Shown here in pieces: positions 35,890 to 44,096 of a stretch of DNA of 64,000 bases. How positions within the stretch are numbered: the stretch's first letter is position 1; every line of letters begins with the position of its first letter. Origin of the DNA: Polynucleobacter sp. 73C-SIWE. GTDB taxonomy: Bacteria > Pseudomonadota > Gammaproteobacteria > Burkholderiales > Burkholderiaceae. Position numbers and translations under genes: made by a program. The notes beneath the pieces are model-generated. The model was not told where the DNA came from. It made no database searches and saw nothing but the letters and a program-made list of their open reading frames with translations. Where the stretch lies: contig NZ_JACVOK010000001.1 of NCBI RefSeq assembly GCF_018882465.1, positions 186,001-250,000 on the forward strand, given 5' to 3'.

Positions 35890-36801
35890 TTGACTCAAAC
35901 CGTTTCAGCACCGCTGTGCCAAGCCCCTGATTCAGAAATCCGATCGCCACAGATTAGATTTCCGGCTGGGGCGGTTGATTGCCACGCACATATATGTGGC
36001 CCAGCCAATCAATTTCCGTATTCGCAGGCACGGATCTATACGCCACCCGATGCCACGCTAAATAATTACCAAGATCTACTAGAGATGTTAGGTATTGATC
36101 GCGCAGTGCTAGTACAACCGAGTGTATACGGCACAGACAATCGAGCCATGCTCGCAGCACTAAAAGTCCATCCAAAAAAGTTTCGCGGTGTGGCAGTGAT
36201 TTCTAATGATGTGCATGAAATTAGTGATGAAGAGTTAGAGCGCCTTCATACATCTGGCGTACGCGGCATCCGCTGCAATATTGTGGATGTTGCTGATCAG
36301 TCAGCCGGATTGCCCATACAAAATCTAAAAATGCTGGCTGAGCGTATCAAACCTTTTGGCTGGCACTTAGAGCTACTGATGCATGTGAATGAATATCCAA
36401 ATCTGGCTACAGTTTTTGAAAACTTTCCAGTAGATTTGGTTTTGGGGCATTTTGGTTACTCCCATACCAAACATGGGTTTAAGAATGAGGGGTTTTTGGG
36501 GCTTCTAGATCTCCTGAAAAGTAACCGTGCTTGGGTCAAAATGACTGGTCCCTATCGAATTTGTGATGGCGATCTGCCTTATGTCGATATGCGCCCATTT
36601 AACGATGCGGTCATTGAGGCAAACCCCCATAGGCTAGTTTGGGGCACCGATTGGCCACATGTGATGGTCAAGCGAAAGATGCCCCATGATGCTGATCTGT
36701 GTGACCTACTAGGGTCTTGGGTTCAAGATGAAAATCTCAGAAAATCCATCCTAGTCGACAACCCCTGTATCCTGTATGACTTTGCGGCACTTACTCCCTA
36801 A
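35890..36801 (+). CDS. Amidohydrolase-fold metal hydrolase, LigI-like
   Basis: TIM-barrel hydrolase of 303 residues resembling 2-pyrone-4,6-dicarboxylate lactonase and related proteins. The N-terminal VDCHAHICG gives the HxH motif, LVLGHFGYSH and LVWGTDWPHVMV give further barrel-end residues (D of the last strand). The start appears to be TTG at 35890, 9 bp after the Bug gene, indicating an operon. It may act on the ligand bound by the Bug protein; the exact substrate is unknown. Confidence 0.85.
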   Translation: MTQTVSAPLCQAPDSEIRSPQIRFPAGAVDCHAHICGPANQFPYSQARIYTPPDATLNNYQDLLEMLGIDRAVLVQPSVYGTDNRAMLAALKVHPKKFRGVAVISNDVHEISDEELERLHTSGVRGIRCNIVDVADQSAGLPIQNLKMLAERIKPFGWHLELLMHVNEYPNLATVFENFPVDLVLGHFGYSHTKHGFKNEGFLGLLDLLKSNRAWVKMTGPYRICDGDLPYVDMRPFNDAVIEANPHRLVWGTDWPHVMVKRKMPHDADLCDLLGSWVQDENLRKSILVDNPCILYDFAALTP

Positions 36802-36855
36802 ATAGTGGATAGGGCCGACCCATCAGGATTTGTATTTAGCAAGAAAGAAGCTTTT

Positions 36856-37080
36856 ATGGATAACACTTTCACCATCATTTTTGGCATTGTTGCCATGCTC
36901 CTACCAATCGTGGTGGGTCGCCTTGTATGGAAACGTTTTGATCAATACTTTGGCCGGGGCGATGAAGCCTATATGGATACTCTTGAATACTTTCTCAAGA
37001 AAATTGGCTCCACAATCCTCGTTGCTTTTATATTGCTATGGATTGGTATGAGTCTCGTATTTAGCGGTAGTACTTCTTAA
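36856..37080 (+). CDS. Small two-helix membrane protein
   Basis: A 74-residue protein with two hydrophobic segments (about 5-22 and 48-68) around a charged loop (KRFDQYFGRGDEAYMDTLEYF). ATG at 36856 is chosen over an earlier in-frame start with a hydrophilic leader. No family is recognised. It is followed 18 bp later by another small membrane protein gene, so the two may function together. Confidence 0.55.
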   Translation: MDNTFTIIFGIVAMLLPIVVGRLVWKRFDQYFGRGDEAYMDTLEYFLKKIGSTILVAFILLWIGMSLVFSGSTS

Positions 37081-37098
37081 TAAAACGCAGTGATCAAT

Positions 37099-37470
37099 AT
37101 GAACGATCAACTCAAAGCCATCTTTATTAAAGCAAAACTCAACTTTGCTATTTTGGCCAGCATTTTGGTGATTGCAGTATTGGGTAAATTTACTAACCCT
37201 GAGTTTACAAATACAGTATTTGTAACAGCAGATCAGCTTGTATCTGATTTATACATTGTATTTATTGCAATTACTTTAGGCGCTTTCATTCCAAACTTTA
37301 AGTTAGTTGTACTGGGCTCTATTGCTGCCTTTATTGGAGCAGCAATACTCATTCCAATGGGTATCTTTACTTACTTAACGGTTGACTATGCTTTTTCAAT
37401 CTTGATCGTCATTCTTGGCTTTGCATCGATTGCCAATCTGTATAAGCACTATCGGGAATTTCGGTTGTAG
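37099..37470 (+). CDS. Small membrane protein
   Basis: A 123-residue protein with three or four hydrophobic segments (about 14-30, 45-62, 70-88, 95-112) and a basic C-terminal tail ending KHYREFRL. The ATG at 37099 is preferred over a GTG at 37090. I do not recognise it. It is downstream of and probably cotranscribed with the 74-residue membrane protein, and convergent with the Doc toxin gene. Confidence 0.55.
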   Translation: MNDQLKAIFIKAKLNFAILASILVIAVLGKFTNPEFTNTVFVTADQLVSDLYIVFIAITLGAFIPNFKLVVLGSIAAFIGAAILIPMGIFTYLTVDYAFSILIVILGFASIANLYKHYREFRL

Positions 37471-37477
37471 CAAAAAA

Positions 37478-37858
37478 TTAGGTGTTATGACTCCTAAGCC
37501 ACCCAGCTAGCTCAACCTCAGTTTTTATATCTGAAGCAATTGCAATAATCCAATCGCCTAACTCAAGAGTTGGAAAATTAATCTCAATGCCGTTTTCAGT
37601 TAATATAAAAAATAGGACTGCGGCTGATGTTCTTTTATTCGCATCATTGAAACAATGCCCTTTAGCGATAAAAGTTGCGTAGCATGCTGCCAAGTCAAAA
37701 GCGTCCGAAATAAATCCATACTGCAAGCGGTTATGCACCCTCTCTAGCGTAGCCTCTAAGGATTTATCTTTTGCTAAGCCTCGCAACTCTTTTTTACCAA
37801 TGACCGCATCATGAATCAATACGACATTTTCAACATCAATGACAACAAATTGAGCCAT
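37478..37858 (-). CDS. doc: Doc-type (Fic-fold) toxin
   Basis: Death-on-curing family toxin of 126 residues. The Fic motif HCFNDANKR (H68, F70, D72, N74, K75, R76) is complete, so the protein should be catalytically competent. The family member from phage P1 phosphorylates EF-Tu and halts translation; the same activity here is inferred. The gene starts 3 bp after the antitoxin stop codon, the normal antitoxin-toxin order. Confidence 0.92.
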   Translation of the reverse strand: MAQFVVIDVENVVLIHDAVIGKKELRGLAKDKSLEATLERVHNRLQYGFISDAFDLAACYATFIAKGHCFNDANKRTSAAVLFFILTENGIEINFPTLELGDWIIAIASDIKTEVELAGWLRSHNT

Positions 37859-37861
37859 TAA

Positions 37862-38110
37862 TTACTTATCTTTAAGGTAATCTAAGACGTGATCGATCTT
37901 CGGTAACTTGGAGCTTATAAACTCAGTCACTTGATCCTTTGAAGCAAGTTTCAATTCAATATCGGCCAGAGCAGCTTTGGGCACAAAATAGCCAATAGCT
38001 TCGTTACGATTCAGTATCGCTACGGGCTGATTACCGGCCCTGGCAATCACCTTATTCGGCTCCCTCAGCTCTGTAAGTGATGCTGTGAGAGATGTTAATA
38101 GGTTTTCCAT
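37862..38110 (-). CDS. phd: Phd/YefM-type antitoxin
   Basis: An 82-residue antitoxin from the ATG at 38110, which has a strong GGAGG ribosome binding site 6 nt upstream. An N-terminal DNA-binding fold of the Phd/YefM type is shown by VIARAGNQPVAILNRNEAIGYFVPK, and the charged C-terminal half would wrap the Doc toxin. It should repress its own promoter through the AT-rich inverted repeats just upstream. Confidence 0.85.
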   Translation of the reverse strand: MENLLTSLTASLTELREPNKVIARAGNQPVAILNRNEAIGYFVPKAALADIELKLASKDQVTEFISSKLPKIDHVLDYLKDK

Positions 38111-38120
38111 AAAGCCTCCA

Positions 38121-38150
38121 ATTAAATATATGTTTAATTGTATATTTAAA
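38121..38150. promoter_or_regulatory. AT-rich inverted repeats, probable antitoxin operator
   Basis: ATTAAA-TATATG-TTTAAT (38121-38138) is an inverted repeat, followed by the self-complementary TATTTAAATA (38143-38152). They lie directly upstream of the antitoxin start, where Phd-Doc complexes usually bind for autorepression. Confidence 0.6.
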
Positions 38151-38177
38151 TACATTAAGAAGGCAATAAGCTTTTAA

Positions 38178-38188
38178 CCCCCCCCCCC
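38178..38188. repeat. Run of eleven C residues
   Basis: An uninterrupted C11 tract in the gap between the toxin-antitoxin promoter and the sulfite reductase leader, flanked by partly complementary AAGCTTT and CAAAGCTA. It is the only such homopolymer in the window. Confidence 0.85.
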
Positions 38189-38248
38189 TCAAAGCTATTG
38201 ATGCAGACTTTTGAGGTTTGAATAGGTTTTCAGGCTCTTTATATCTAA

Positions 38249-38287
38249 ATTGCTATAAGGAAACGACTTTTAAGTATTTGTAGCAAT
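38249..38287. promoter_or_regulatory. Inverted repeat in the sulfite reductase leader
   Basis: ATTGCTA (38249-38255) and TAGCAAT (38281-38287) form a perfect 7-bp inverted repeat with 25 bp between, ending 27 bp before the start codon. It could be a binding site for a LysR-type regulator such as CysB, or an mRNA hairpin. The assignment is tentative. Confidence 0.4.
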
Positions 38288-38314
38288 ATCAAAATCCCTA
38301 GACAATCGTGGCTT

Positions 38315-40033
38315 ATGTATAGATATGACCATATTGACCAAACCCTGGTAGATCAACGGGTTGCCCAATTTAGAGACCAGGTTGCCCGGCGTCTGAATGG
38401 CAGCCTAGCAGAGGAAGAGTTTCGCCCCTTGCGCCTGCAAAACGGTCTCTACCACCAGCGCCATGCTTACATGCTGCGCGTGGCAATTCCGTATGGCTTG
38501 TTTAATTCTAAGCAATTACGAACCATGGCGTTCATTGCTGAAAAGTATGACCGAGGTTATGGCCACTTCACTACTCGGCAAAATATTCAGTACAACTGGG
38601 TTACCTTAGAAGACACTCCCGAAATTTTGGCTGAACTTGCCAAAGTAGAAATGCATGCTATTCAAACATCCGGCAACTGTATTCGCAATATTACAAGTGA
38701 CGCCTTTGCCGGAGTTGCTGGTGATGAGTATGTAGATCCACGTCCTGTTTGTGAATTACTACGTCAATGGTCAACACTGCACCCTGAATTTGCACATTTG
38801 CCACGCAAATTTAAGTTTGCCATCAACGGTGCCAAAGAAGATCGCACCATATTACTATGCCATGACGTAGGCATTGAACTCAAGAAAAATACTCGGGGCG
38901 AACTCATTGCTGATATTTATGCAGGTGGTGGCATGGGTCGCACACCCATTTTGGGTTCGCTCATCAAGTCCGAATTGCCATGGCAGCTACTACCAAGCTA
39001 TCTCACCGCCTTACTACGTGTTTACAACCGTTTTGGTAGACGTGACAACCTCTATAAGGCTCGCATCAAGATTTTAGTCAAGGCTTTAAGCCCTGCAGAA
39101 TTTGCTCGCCAAGTTGAAGGCGAATGGCTATACATCAAAAATGGTGATGACAACTTCACTCAAGCAGAGTGGGATCGTGTTGCTCAGCACTTTACTAAGC
39201 CTGATTACAAGAGCTTGCCAAAACTCTCTGATGAGCAAGTAATCAATACTGCCAGCGCAACAGAAAAAATCGCTTTCTCAAAATGGCTAGAGCGTAACGT
39301 GAAATCTCATCAAGTTGATGGCTATGCCAGCGTGATTTTGTCGCTCAAACCCCATGGCACTGTGGCGCCTGGTGATGCCACTACTGCACAAATGTTAGCC
39401 ATTGCTGATTTAGCCGATCAATATAGCTTTGGTGAATTACGTGCTACTCACGAACAAAACTTAGTATTGGCTGATGTAGAGCAAGCTAAGCTTTATGGCC
39501 TGTGGCAAGAAGCGAAAAAACAAAAAGTAGCTCTACCTAATATTGGCTTACTCACCGATATCATCGCTTGTCCTGGTGGTGACTTTTGCTCACTAGCAAA
39601 TGCCAAGTCCTTACCAATTGCTAAGGCGATCCAAGAGCGCTTTGATGATCTCGATTACTTATTTGATTTAGGTGATATCAGCTTAAATATTTCAGGCTGC
39701 ATCAATTCTTGCGGCCATCATCACGTTGGCAATATTGGCGTGCTCGGGGTCGATAAAGATGGTGAGGAGTGGTATCAAATCACTTTAGGTGGCGAGCAAG
39801 GCAATGATGCCGCGATTGGCAAAGTAATCGGACCCTCTTTCTATGCTGATGAAATTCCGGATGTCATGACTAACATCATCAATAGCTATACCCAGCAACG
39901 CAATGAGGACGAGTCTTTCATTGAAAGTTATCGCCGTCTGGGTATGGCGCCATTTAAAGAGGCCGCCTACAAGAACAAGAAAGAAAACACTAAGCAAAAA
40001 GAGAAGATTGAGACTGTTGGAGAAGTGGCGTGA
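38315..40033 (+). CDS. cysI: Assimilatory sulfite (nitrite) reductase, haemoprotein
   Basis: Sirohaem and [4Fe-4S] enzyme of 572 residues that reduces sulfite to sulfide for cysteine synthesis. The cluster/sirohaem ligands are in CPGGDFCSLANAKSLP (C-x5-C) and SGCINSCGHHHVGNIG (C-x3-C). The two ferredoxin-like halves start at HQRHAYMLRVAIPYG and near PHGTVAPGDATTAQML. Assignment to sulfite rather than nitrite rests on the DUF934 partner and CobA gene downstream. The final TGA overlaps the GTG start of the DUF934 gene by 4 bp. Confidence 0.92.
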   Translation: MYRYDHIDQTLVDQRVAQFRDQVARRLNGSLAEEEFRPLRLQNGLYHQRHAYMLRVAIPYGLFNSKQLRTMAFIAEKYDRGYGHFTTRQNIQYNWVTLEDTPEILAELAKVEMHAIQTSGNCIRNITSDAFAGVAGDEYVDPRPVCELLRQWSTLHPEFAHLPRKFKFAINGAKEDRTILLCHDVGIELKKNTRGELIADIYAGGGMGRTPILGSLIKSELPWQLLPSYLTALLRVYNRFGRRDNLYKARIKILVKALSPAEFARQVEGEWLYIKNGDDNFTQAEWDRVAQHFTKPDYKSLPKLSDEQVINTASATEKIAFSKWLERNVKSHQVDGYASVILSLKPHGTVAPGDATTAQMLAIADLADQYSFGELRATHEQNLVLADVEQAKLYGLWQEAKKQKVALPNIGLLTDIIACPGGDFCSLANAKSLPIAKAIQERFDDLDYLFDLGDISLNISGCINSCGHHHVGNIGVLGVDKDGEEWYQITLGGEQGNDAAIGKVIGPSFYADEIPDVMTNIINSYTQQRNEDESFIESYRRLGMAPFKEAAYKNKKENTKQKEKIETVGEVA

Positions 40034-40623
40034 GTCAACTCAATATCAGCGCTACCAATGCCATTGCTTCACATGAGCAAATCTTGCACTTTCCAAAGAA
40101 CGGCAAGCCAACACTCGCTAAAAATGAATGGCTGATCTGGAGTGGCAGCCAAGATGAAGGTGGTTTGCCAGACCTAGAGTATGGCGCTCATAAAGTATTG
40201 GTTCCCTTTGCCTGGTGGATTACCCATCATAAAGAAGCAGATATTCAAGAAAAAGCAAAGGCCGGCCAAATTGGTGTTTGGTTTGCAGCGGATGATGACA
40301 TTTTGAAGCACGCAGACCTCGTGGAAGATGGCAAGAAAATATGGCCTCTAGTAGGTGCGCACTTTCCTATTTTCAGAGATGGCAGAAGCTTTAGTACTGC
40401 AGCTCTATTACGAGATCGCTTTCAATGGACTGGTGAGATTCGGGCGATTGGTGATGTACTCATTGATCAGCTCCTACAAGGTGCTCGCGTTGGCTTTGAT
40501 AGTTTTGCATTACGCCCTGATCAAAATACGGATGTTGCCCTAAGACAATTTGATCTGTTTTCAGTAACTACCCAGAATAGTTGGCGCGGCCTCAGAACAA
40601 CACGCGCTACTGTAAGTGCTTGA
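40030..40623 (+). CDS. DUF934 protein linked to sulfite reduction
   Basis: A 197-residue soluble protein of the DUF934 family, annotated elsewhere as an oxidoreductase probably involved in sulfite reduction. Conserved segments include FAWWITHHKEADIQEKAKAGQIGVWFAADDD, FPIFRDGRSFSTAALLRDRFQWTGEIRAIGDVLIDQ and GFDSFALRPDQ. The GTG start overlaps the cysI stop codon, so the two are translationally coupled. The biochemical role is not established. It may help electron delivery, since no cysJ flavoprotein is present here. Confidence 0.88.
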   Translation: MSQLNISATNAIASHEQILHFPKNGKPTLAKNEWLIWSGSQDEGGLPDLEYGAHKVLVPFAWWITHHKEADIQEKAKAGQIGVWFAADDDILKHADLVEDGKKIWPLVGAHFPIFRDGRSFSTAALLRDRFQWTGEIRAIGDVLIDQLLQGARVGFDSFALRPDQNTDVALRQFDLFSVTTQNSWRGLRTTRATVSA

Positions 40624-40643
40624 GCAAGAAATCCAAAGTTCAC

Positions 40644-41462
40644 ATGACAACGCTAAAAAACTCCAATGCCACTAGAACACCTGGAAAGGTATTCTTGGTT
40701 GGTGCTGGCCCAGGTGCCGTTGATCTCATTACTGTGCGCGGCGCAAAACTACTAGAGCAAGCCGATATTGTTTTTTATGACGCACTAGTCGACCCGGAAA
40801 TGCTCCTTCTTTGCCCACAAGCGCTTCAAGTAGCCGTAGGTAAACGCTGTGGCAAGCTCTCGTCTGTCCAGCAATTTATCAATAAGCGTTTAGTGGATGC
40901 CGCCCAGAAATACCAAACCATAGTGCGTCTAAAAGGTGGCGACCCTATGCTCTTTGGCCGCGCTGATGAAGAGATCCAAACGCTGAAGGCTGCAGGTATT
41001 GCAGTCGAAGTAGTGCCTGGTATTACTGCAGCCTTGGCTGGTGCTGCCAGCATTCAGCAATCATTAACTCTACGAGGAGTGAGTAGAAGTGTTGCTTTTA
41101 TTACCTTAGCCCAAGGTACTGAAAATCTCCCTGCTGGACAACCCATCGCCAATCCCAGCGCTGATACATTGGTGTATTACATGGGTCGCAAAGATGCCGC
41201 CAAAATTGCTCAGCGATTAATTGAGCAAGGGCAACATAGTGGTACTCACAAGCAAGATACGCCCGTGCAAATCTTGGAAGCAGTCAGCACACCACGTGAG
41301 CGGCTTTGGAGCAGCACCCTACAAGAGTTGGCCGACGGTAAAGCAGATGCTTGGTTTGATAGCAGCTCACCTGCACTGATTATGGTTGGTGAAGCACTAA
41401 AAGAGGTGGCCTCAAGCGAGCGCCCAAATCAAGCCCAAGAGGTCCGACTAAAAACTGCTTAG
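40644..41462 (+). CDS. cobA: Uroporphyrinogen-III C-methyltransferase
   Basis: SAM-dependent enzyme of 272 residues that makes precorrin-2, the precursor of sirohaem. Motifs are VFLVGAGPGAVDLITVRGAKLL (SAM site), VFYDALVD, RLKGGDPMLFGRADEE and VVPGITAALAGAAS. It lacks the CysG oxidase/chelatase domains, so chelation must come from another protein, probably the SirB-like protein encoded at 41696. ATG at 40644 is chosen; an earlier reading overlaps the DUF934 gene. It serves the sirohaem need of the reductase upstream. Confidence 0.93.
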   Translation: MTTLKNSNATRTPGKVFLVGAGPGAVDLITVRGAKLLEQADIVFYDALVDPEMLLLCPQALQVAVGKRCGKLSSVQQFINKRLVDAAQKYQTIVRLKGGDPMLFGRADEEIQTLKAAGIAVEVVPGITAALAGAASIQQSLTLRGVSRSVAFITLAQGTENLPAGQPIANPSADTLVYYMGRKDAAKIAQRLIEQGQHSGTHKQDTPVQILEAVSTPRERLWSSTLQELADGKADAWFDSSSPALIMVGEALKEVASSERPNQAQEVRLKTA

Positions 41463-41466
41463 ACTG

Positions 41467-41622
41467 CTATTGCCTAGCAAATTGCATTAAGAATTCCAGA
41501 TGTTTATTGCCTGCAGTTCTAAACACTAACAAATATTTTTGAAGAGTGGCTCCAGGAAAATTGTTCATCCTAAGATTCATAATCCATGCATCTGTCACCA
41601 AACGAGCATGCCTAAGACGCAT
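41467..41622 (-). CDS. Small unrecognised reading frame
   Basis: A 51-codon frame (MRLRHARLVTDAWIMNLRMN... ending FLMQFARQ) in the 233-bp gap between the convergent cobA and sirB genes. AAAGGA lies 9 nt before the ATG. The product would be basic and hydrophobic. There is no family match I can recognise, so a chance frame is quite possible. Confidence 0.3.
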   Translation of the reverse strand: MRLRHARLVTDAWIMNLRMNNFPGATLQKYLLVFRTAGNKHLEFLMQFARQ

Positions 41623-41695
41623 TACAGGCGATCCTTTTGACTATAATAAAAATCAGCAGATGATGCCTGGGGTTATTTTCAAGACGGCAAAACCC

Positions 41696-42058
41696 TTAAA
41701 GTGCCCTTGCACCAAAATCTAGAATCGCCTGCAAAACAGCCTCGTCCTCCCCAACAGCCAGCGTAGCACTTAAAGTAATTGCTGGAAACTTTTCCTGGCA
41801 GGCGGCAAGCAATGCCGGGAAGTCATTGCGCAAATGACCACCCTGGCCAAAAAAGACTGGCACCACCACCACATGATTAACACTAGCAGCTACCAAGGAT
41901 GCAATTGCCTCTTCTAAGCTGGGCTGCATTAACTCCAAGAAGGCCAGTTCCACTGGCACCCCAGCATGCTGGGCCTTCCATAAGGAGGTCAATCGATCAA
42001 ATGGCTCGCGCCACCGACTATCTCGGGCGCCGTGGCCAAACAGAATCAAGGCTTTCAT
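41696..42058 (-). CDS. sirB: CbiX/SirB-type sirohydrochlorin chelatase
   Basis: A 120-residue short chelatase (CbiX small form) that inserts iron or cobalt into sirohydrochlorin. The N-terminal ALILFGHGARDSRWREPF holds the metal-binding histidine, and the second conserved block is VVVVPVFFGQGGHLRNDFPALL with H99-type histidine. It would complete sirohaem made by CobA for the neighbouring sulfite reductase. It is convergent with that operon. Iron rather than cobalt is inferred from context. Confidence 0.9.
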   Translation of the reverse strand: MKALILFGHGARDSRWREPFDRLTSLWKAQHAGVPVELAFLELMQPSLEEAIASLVAASVNHVVVVPVFFGQGGHLRNDFPALLAACQEKFPAITLSATLAVGEDEAVLQAILDFGARAL

Positions 42059-42214
42059 ATCAATCCTTATAGAGGCGGAAGAAAAGTACTGCTATTGAAC
42101 CAATTAAATCACCTTAAAATGACTCAATTGAGTAAAACAAAGTAGTGGCATTCTATATTAACGAGCAATGACGCTTCTTAGCGAAAATATCTACCCCCTA
42201 TAAACATACATTCA

Positions 42215-43234
42215 ATGACATATCTTCTCAGCCAAACTTGGTTTATTGGCCTCATGGGCATCATTTTAATTGGCGCAGTTCTATCTGCAGTGCACCATGC
42301 CGAAGTCATTGCCCATAAAACGGGTGAGCCTTATGGAACTCTGGTTCTATCCATTAGCGTGACGATTATTGAGGTGTCACTGATTATCGCCATGATGCTA
42401 TCAGGCCATGAGGGTGCTGAATTTATTGCCAGGGACGCCGTCTTTGCTACCGTCATGATTGTGGTCAATGGTGTAATTGGCTTATGCATCTTTATGGGGG
42501 GCTTTAAGCATCATGAAATGTCTTTCCGCAATGAGGGTACAAACTCTACTCTATCGGTACTCACCGCTTTAGCAACTTTTATTTTAGTGATGCCCATGGT
42601 GACTGTGAGCGCGCCAGGACCAGATTTCACGAAGAGTCAGCTTGCCTTTGCGGGCATTGCTTCTTTTGCCCTGTATGGTGCTTTTATTTTCTTCCAGACA
42701 GTTAGTCATCGCGATTACTATCTTCCTAAAGCGGATGGCAAAAAGACGGATGGCGACATCCACGCTGATAAGCCGAGCAATCTAAAAACTACTGTCAGTG
42801 CTTTTCTGCTGCTATTTTCTCTTGCGATTGTGGTCGGCTTGGCTAAAGCACTCAGCCCAGCCATTGAAGTTGGCGTTAAGTCTGCTGGAGCCCCCAAGAC
42901 AATAGTTGGTATCGCTATTGCCATGCTGGTATTAATGCCAGAAGCTTATGCCGCAGTTAGAGCAGCAAGAGCCAATCGCCTACAAAGCAGTTTGAACCTC
43001 GCCTTAGGTTCAGCACTAGCCAGTATTGGACTGACTATTCCAACAGTAGCAGCGATTGCAATCTTCTTTAACTTGCCGCTAAGTCTAGGCATCAGTTCAC
43101 TCAATATGACGCTGATGTATCTCAGCTTCTTTATTGGCGCACTGACATTGGCAATTGGCAGAACTACCCTTCTACAGGGTGTGGTGCACCTCATTATCTT
43201 CTTTGAGTACTTGTTCTTGAGTCTAGTGCCTTAA
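42215..43234 (+). CDS. Calcium/proton antiporter, ChaA-like
   Basis: Inner-membrane cation/proton antiporter of the CaCA superfamily, 339 residues with about ten or eleven hydrophobic segments. The repeated ion-binding motifs are visible as ETGEPYGTLVLSISVTIIEVSLI-like (HKTGEPYGTLVLSISVTIIEV) in the first half and MLVLMPEAYAAVRAARANRLQSSLNLALGSALASIGLTIP in the second. It resembles E. coli ChaA and rhizobial y4hA, which export calcium or sodium in exchange for protons. The ion is not determined here. Confidence 0.88.
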   Translation: MTYLLSQTWFIGLMGIILIGAVLSAVHHAEVIAHKTGEPYGTLVLSISVTIIEVSLIIAMMLSGHEGAEFIARDAVFATVMIVVNGVIGLCIFMGGFKHHEMSFRNEGTNSTLSVLTALATFILVMPMVTVSAPGPDFTKSQLAFAGIASFALYGAFIFFQTVSHRDYYLPKADGKKTDGDIHADKPSNLKTTVSAFLLLFSLAIVVGLAKALSPAIEVGVKSAGAPKTIVGIAIAMLVLMPEAYAAVRAARANRLQSSLNLALGSALASIGLTIPTVAAIAIFFNLPLSLGISSLNMTLMYLSFFIGALTLAIGRTTLLQGVVHLIIFFEYLFLSLVP

Positions 43235-43297
43235 AAGTAAGCATATTCATGCTAGCAGCTATTCATAAAGCCCAAAAAAGCAGCAAAAACAAAAGTA

Positions 43298-43946
43298 ATG
43301 TAAGGCTAAAATATTTGGCTTATTAAGCTACGCTGCATTGAGCGCTCCTGTGTCTGCAGAGCCCGTATCAAAACCTTCTAGCACTCAGGCGAATGGTTCT
43401 CAATCTCTTGAAATGGCAATGTTGAGCACTCTTCCAGCCAAGCCCACAGTATTATGCTCAGTAAAAGAAATTAAAAACTCTAATATTTCTAGTGATTACG
43501 GGAATCGCATCGAACCATTTACCGGCTTGCATAAAAACCATGATGGCTTAGACATCTCGGCAGAGTTAGACAGCCGCATACTCGTAGCAGGCAAAGGAGC
43601 AGTCCTCTAAGCTGCTTACACGCCGGGATATGGCAATCTATTTGAAATAGATCATGGTCAGGGAATGATTATCCGCTATGGGCATGCCCAAAAGTTACTG
43701 GTCAAGGCTAGCGAGAGCATTCAGCAATCACAACAAATTGCAACAGTCGGCAGCACGGGAAAATCTACCGGGCCTCATCTGAATTTTGAGGTGAGTAAAG
43801 GCGGCATATCAATTGATCCAAAACTTCTCTTTGCTATTGAAGGCAAACCCAATAACAGGGATATTAAACGCTACACCTTCATCTTTAAAGATATCGATTT
43901 AAAAACGCCTAACCAACTCAGGCATTTCAAATCAAATCAAGCATAG
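43298..43946 (+). pseudogene. M23 (LytM-type) peptidase pseudogene with several lesions
   Basis: The frame reads a signal peptide (KAKIFGLLSYAALSAPVSA) and then an M23 metallopeptidase. Three faults are visible. First, the start ATG at 43298 is followed by one extra T, so that it reads ATG-TAA unless that base is removed. Second, an in-frame TAA at 43608-43610 interrupts the domain after AGKGAVL. Third, the hallmark HLHFEV reads HLNFEV. The remaining motifs NHDGLDIS and RYGHA are intact, and the frame is otherwise open on both sides of the stop. A peptidoglycan hydrolase has decayed here. Confidence 0.82.
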
Positions 43947-43961
43947 GTGGTTTACATATCC

Positions 43962-44096
43962 TTGGCCACTAGAAAATCAGGTGAGCCCATAATCACTGTT
44001 AGAGTGCCTGCAGGCAAGATCCAACAATGGATATCTAGTAGTAAATACCTTTTAACGCGGGCAAGCCTTCGAGAAAAAGTGCAGCAATTGATGTAA
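43962..44096 (+). CDS. Very short unrecognised frame
   Basis: A 44-codon frame beginning with TTG (MATRKSGEPIITVRVPAGKIQQWI... ending KVQQLM). An AGGTGG site is upstream but distant. The pattern ITVRVPAGKI followed by helices faintly recalls a ribbon-helix-helix DNA-binding protein. It overlaps the 3' end of the minus-strand small membrane protein gene, so at most one may be real, or it is a remnant. Confidence 0.22.
   Translation: MATRKSGEPIITVRVPAGKIQQWISSSKYLLTRASLREKVQQLM

Noticed and set aside
38315-40033. Dissimilatory or nitrite-specific reductase
   Set aside because: The DUF934 partner and CobA/SirB context point to assimilatory sulfite reduction; no nitrate or nitrite transport genes are nearby.
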